This document shows, one piece after another, positions 63,042-64,000 of a DNA stretch of 64,000 bases (position 1 is its first letter; each line of letters begins with the position of its first letter). Origin of the DNA: Mycetocola tolaasinivorans. GTDB taxonomy: Bacteria; Actinomycetota; Actinomycetes; Actinomycetales; Microbacteriaceae. The stretch lies in the NCBI RefSeq assembly GCF_003667565.1, contig NZ_RCUX01000003.1:186001-250000 (forward strand). The letters run 5' to 3'. The translations under genes and the position numbers were made by a program. The notes beneath the pieces are model-generated. The model ran no database searches and was not told the origin of the DNA. It saw nothing but the letters and a program-made list of their open reading frames with translations.

Positions 63042-64000
63042 ATGGTCTCAATGTTACCGACACGCACCGACGATTCCCGCAGCCAAGCCGATATCCTGCC
63101 GAATCTGCTCGCTTCTCTGCGCCCAGAAACGGCCCTGCAGACCCCCCGGACACTCCCGGGAATCCCCCTGCGCCCGGTGGAGTCCACGATCCTGATTGTG
63201 GTCGACGGCCTCGGCGCCCAGCAGCTGCGTGCGGCCAAGCCCTACGCCCGTTTTCTCACGGCGATGAAGTTCCCGACGCTGCAGTCGGTGTTTCCGAGCA
63301 CCACGGCCGCGGGGCTCACCGCGATCACCACCGGCGCCTGGCCCGGTCAGCACGGTCTCGTGGGCTACGAGATGCGCGATATTGAGCGGGGCCGCATCGT
63401 CAACGGGCTCACCGGGTGGGACGATCACATGCAACCCGAGATCTGGCAGCGGGTCGAGCCGCTGTTTGAACGTGCGCGCCGCGAGGGTCTGCACCCCGCG
63501 GCCGTGGGGACCGGCCGCTATGCCGAGAGCGGCATGACCCGGGCCATCCTTCGCGGCGCCACATACGTGCCCGCCGATCGGATTGCCGAACGCTTCGACC
63601 GGGCCGCGAGCCTGGCCGCGACCCCCGGGGCTCTCGTGTACCTGTACGTCCCCGAGCTGGATCAGATCGCGCACCGCTACGGTGTGGCCCACGATCGCTG
63701 GCTCGCCGCCCTCGAGGATCTCGATACCGAGGTGCGAAAGCTGCATGGCCGCGTGGGCCCGAAGGTCGGCATCGCGCTGACCGCGGATCACGGGATCGTG
63801 GACGTTCCCGAGCACGCCCACATCCTGTTCGATCGCGACCCGGAGCTCATCGCGGGCATTGGGCTGATCGGCGGGGAACCGCGCATGCGACACCTGTACT
63901 TCACCGAGGATGCCGGCGCCGAGCGCCGGGCCGCGACCGTCGCCCGCTGGCGCGAAACCGAGGGGGAGCGCTCCTGGGTACTCACCCGCGACGAGGCCAT
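63042..64000 (+). CDS. alkaline phosphatase/nucleotide pyrophosphatase superfamily protein, 3' end outside window
   Basis: Visible 319 residues from ATG 63042 (a second ATG is at 63051). Metal and nucleophile features of the type I phosphodiesterase/nucleotide pyrophosphatase family: ILIVVDGLGAQQL (Asp), QSVFPSTTAAGLTAITTG (the Thr nucleophile lies in the PSTTA stretch), YVPELDQIAHRYG (Asp, His) and ALTADHGIVDVPEHA (Asp-His). Substrate unknown; common next to parC in actinobacteria. It is divergent from parC. No ribosome site is seen; CAGACT 7 nt upstream suggests another leaderless start (weak). The C-terminus is cut by the window end. Confidence 0.88.
   Translation, partial: MVSMLPTRTDDSRSQADILPNLLASLRPETALQTPRTLPGIPLRPVESTILIVVDGLGAQQLRAAKPYARFLTAMKFPTLQSVFPSTTAAGLTAITTGAWPGQHGLVGYEMRDIERGRIVNGLTGWDDHMQPEIWQRVEPLFERARREGLHPAAVGTGRYAESGMTRAILRGATYVPADRIAERFDRAASLAATPGALVYLYVPELDQIAHRYGVAHDRWLAALEDLDTEVRKLHGRVGPKVGIALTADHGIVDVPEHAHILFDRDPELIAGIGLIGGEPRMRHLYFTEDAGAERRAATVARWRETEGERSWVLTRDEA

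Overview
The window is chromosomal DNA of a high-GC Gram-positive actinobacterium, most likely Microbacteriaceae. The evidence is the content and order of the conserved genes: aceE upstream of a PucR-type regulator; glnA2-glnE with a separate glnA; sigA followed by a MurT-like/GatD-like pair and then parE/parC; and actinobacterial markers such as polyphosphate glucokinase, a DUF4191 protein, a PAC2 protein and a DUF7455 protein. I see no rRNA, prophage, insertion sequence or CRISPR array. There is one tRNA (Val, anticodon TAC) and the RNase P RNA.

Layout. 1-4.3 kb: truncated PucR-type regulator, aceE, 1-Cys peroxiredoxin, tRNA-Val. 4.4-11.6 kb: a beta-galactoside locus (GH2 enzyme, two ABC permeases, Tat-type lipoprotein binding protein) divergent from a TetR regulator. 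11.6-14.3 kb: a redox-type HxlR/NAD(P)-binding pair, a YceI protein and an atypical SDR. 14.3-24 kb: a second sugar locus (aldose epimerase, sugar/uronate dehydrogenase-like SDR, ABC importer, mannonate-dehydratase-family enolase, ROK repressor, GH39 glycosidase), probably for xylose- and uronate-containing oligosaccharides. Its two promoter regions share one operator motif. 24-28.8 kb: housekeeping genes (thioesterase, NIF3 family, zinc ribbon protein, rnpB, ppgK, map). 28.8-42.6 kb: nitrogen metabolism (glnA2-glnE; glnA with a four-element GlnR-type box) flanking a cutinase-like secreted hydrolase, a DUF3516 helicase, a KimA-like permease and a UPF0114 membrane protein. 42.6-43.4 kb: a small AT-richer island with an orphan membrane protein. 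43.4-51.2 kb: DUF4191, the E2 and E3 subunits of the 2-oxoacid dehydrogenase complexes (which should work with aceE), leucyl aminopeptidase, PAC2 protein and an MFS transporter. 51.4-64 kb: sigA, the MurT/GatD-like pair, a duplicated two-gene secreted-protein cassette, a DUF7455 protein, parE, parC and a truncated phosphodiesterase.

The most interesting point is the MurT/GatD-like pair (52.7-54.7 kb). The GatD-like protein has Gly where the catalytic glutaminase Cys should be, although the LHGP histidine motif is kept. The MurT-like protein has no cysteine at all, so the usual Cys4 zinc ribbon is gone, while its P-loop is intact. Microbacteriaceae have type B peptidoglycan, in which the D-Glu alpha-carboxyl that MurT normally activates carries the cross-bridge amino acid instead of being amidated. 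I infer that this pair may have been repurposed to attach that bridge residue. Second is the tandemly duplicated I36-like/lipoprotein cassette (54.8-57.5 kb), which has near-identical ends and diverged, AT-richer cores and sits in otherwise conserved synteny. Several genes also look leaderless, with a TANNNT hexamer ending 6-8 nt before the start codon.
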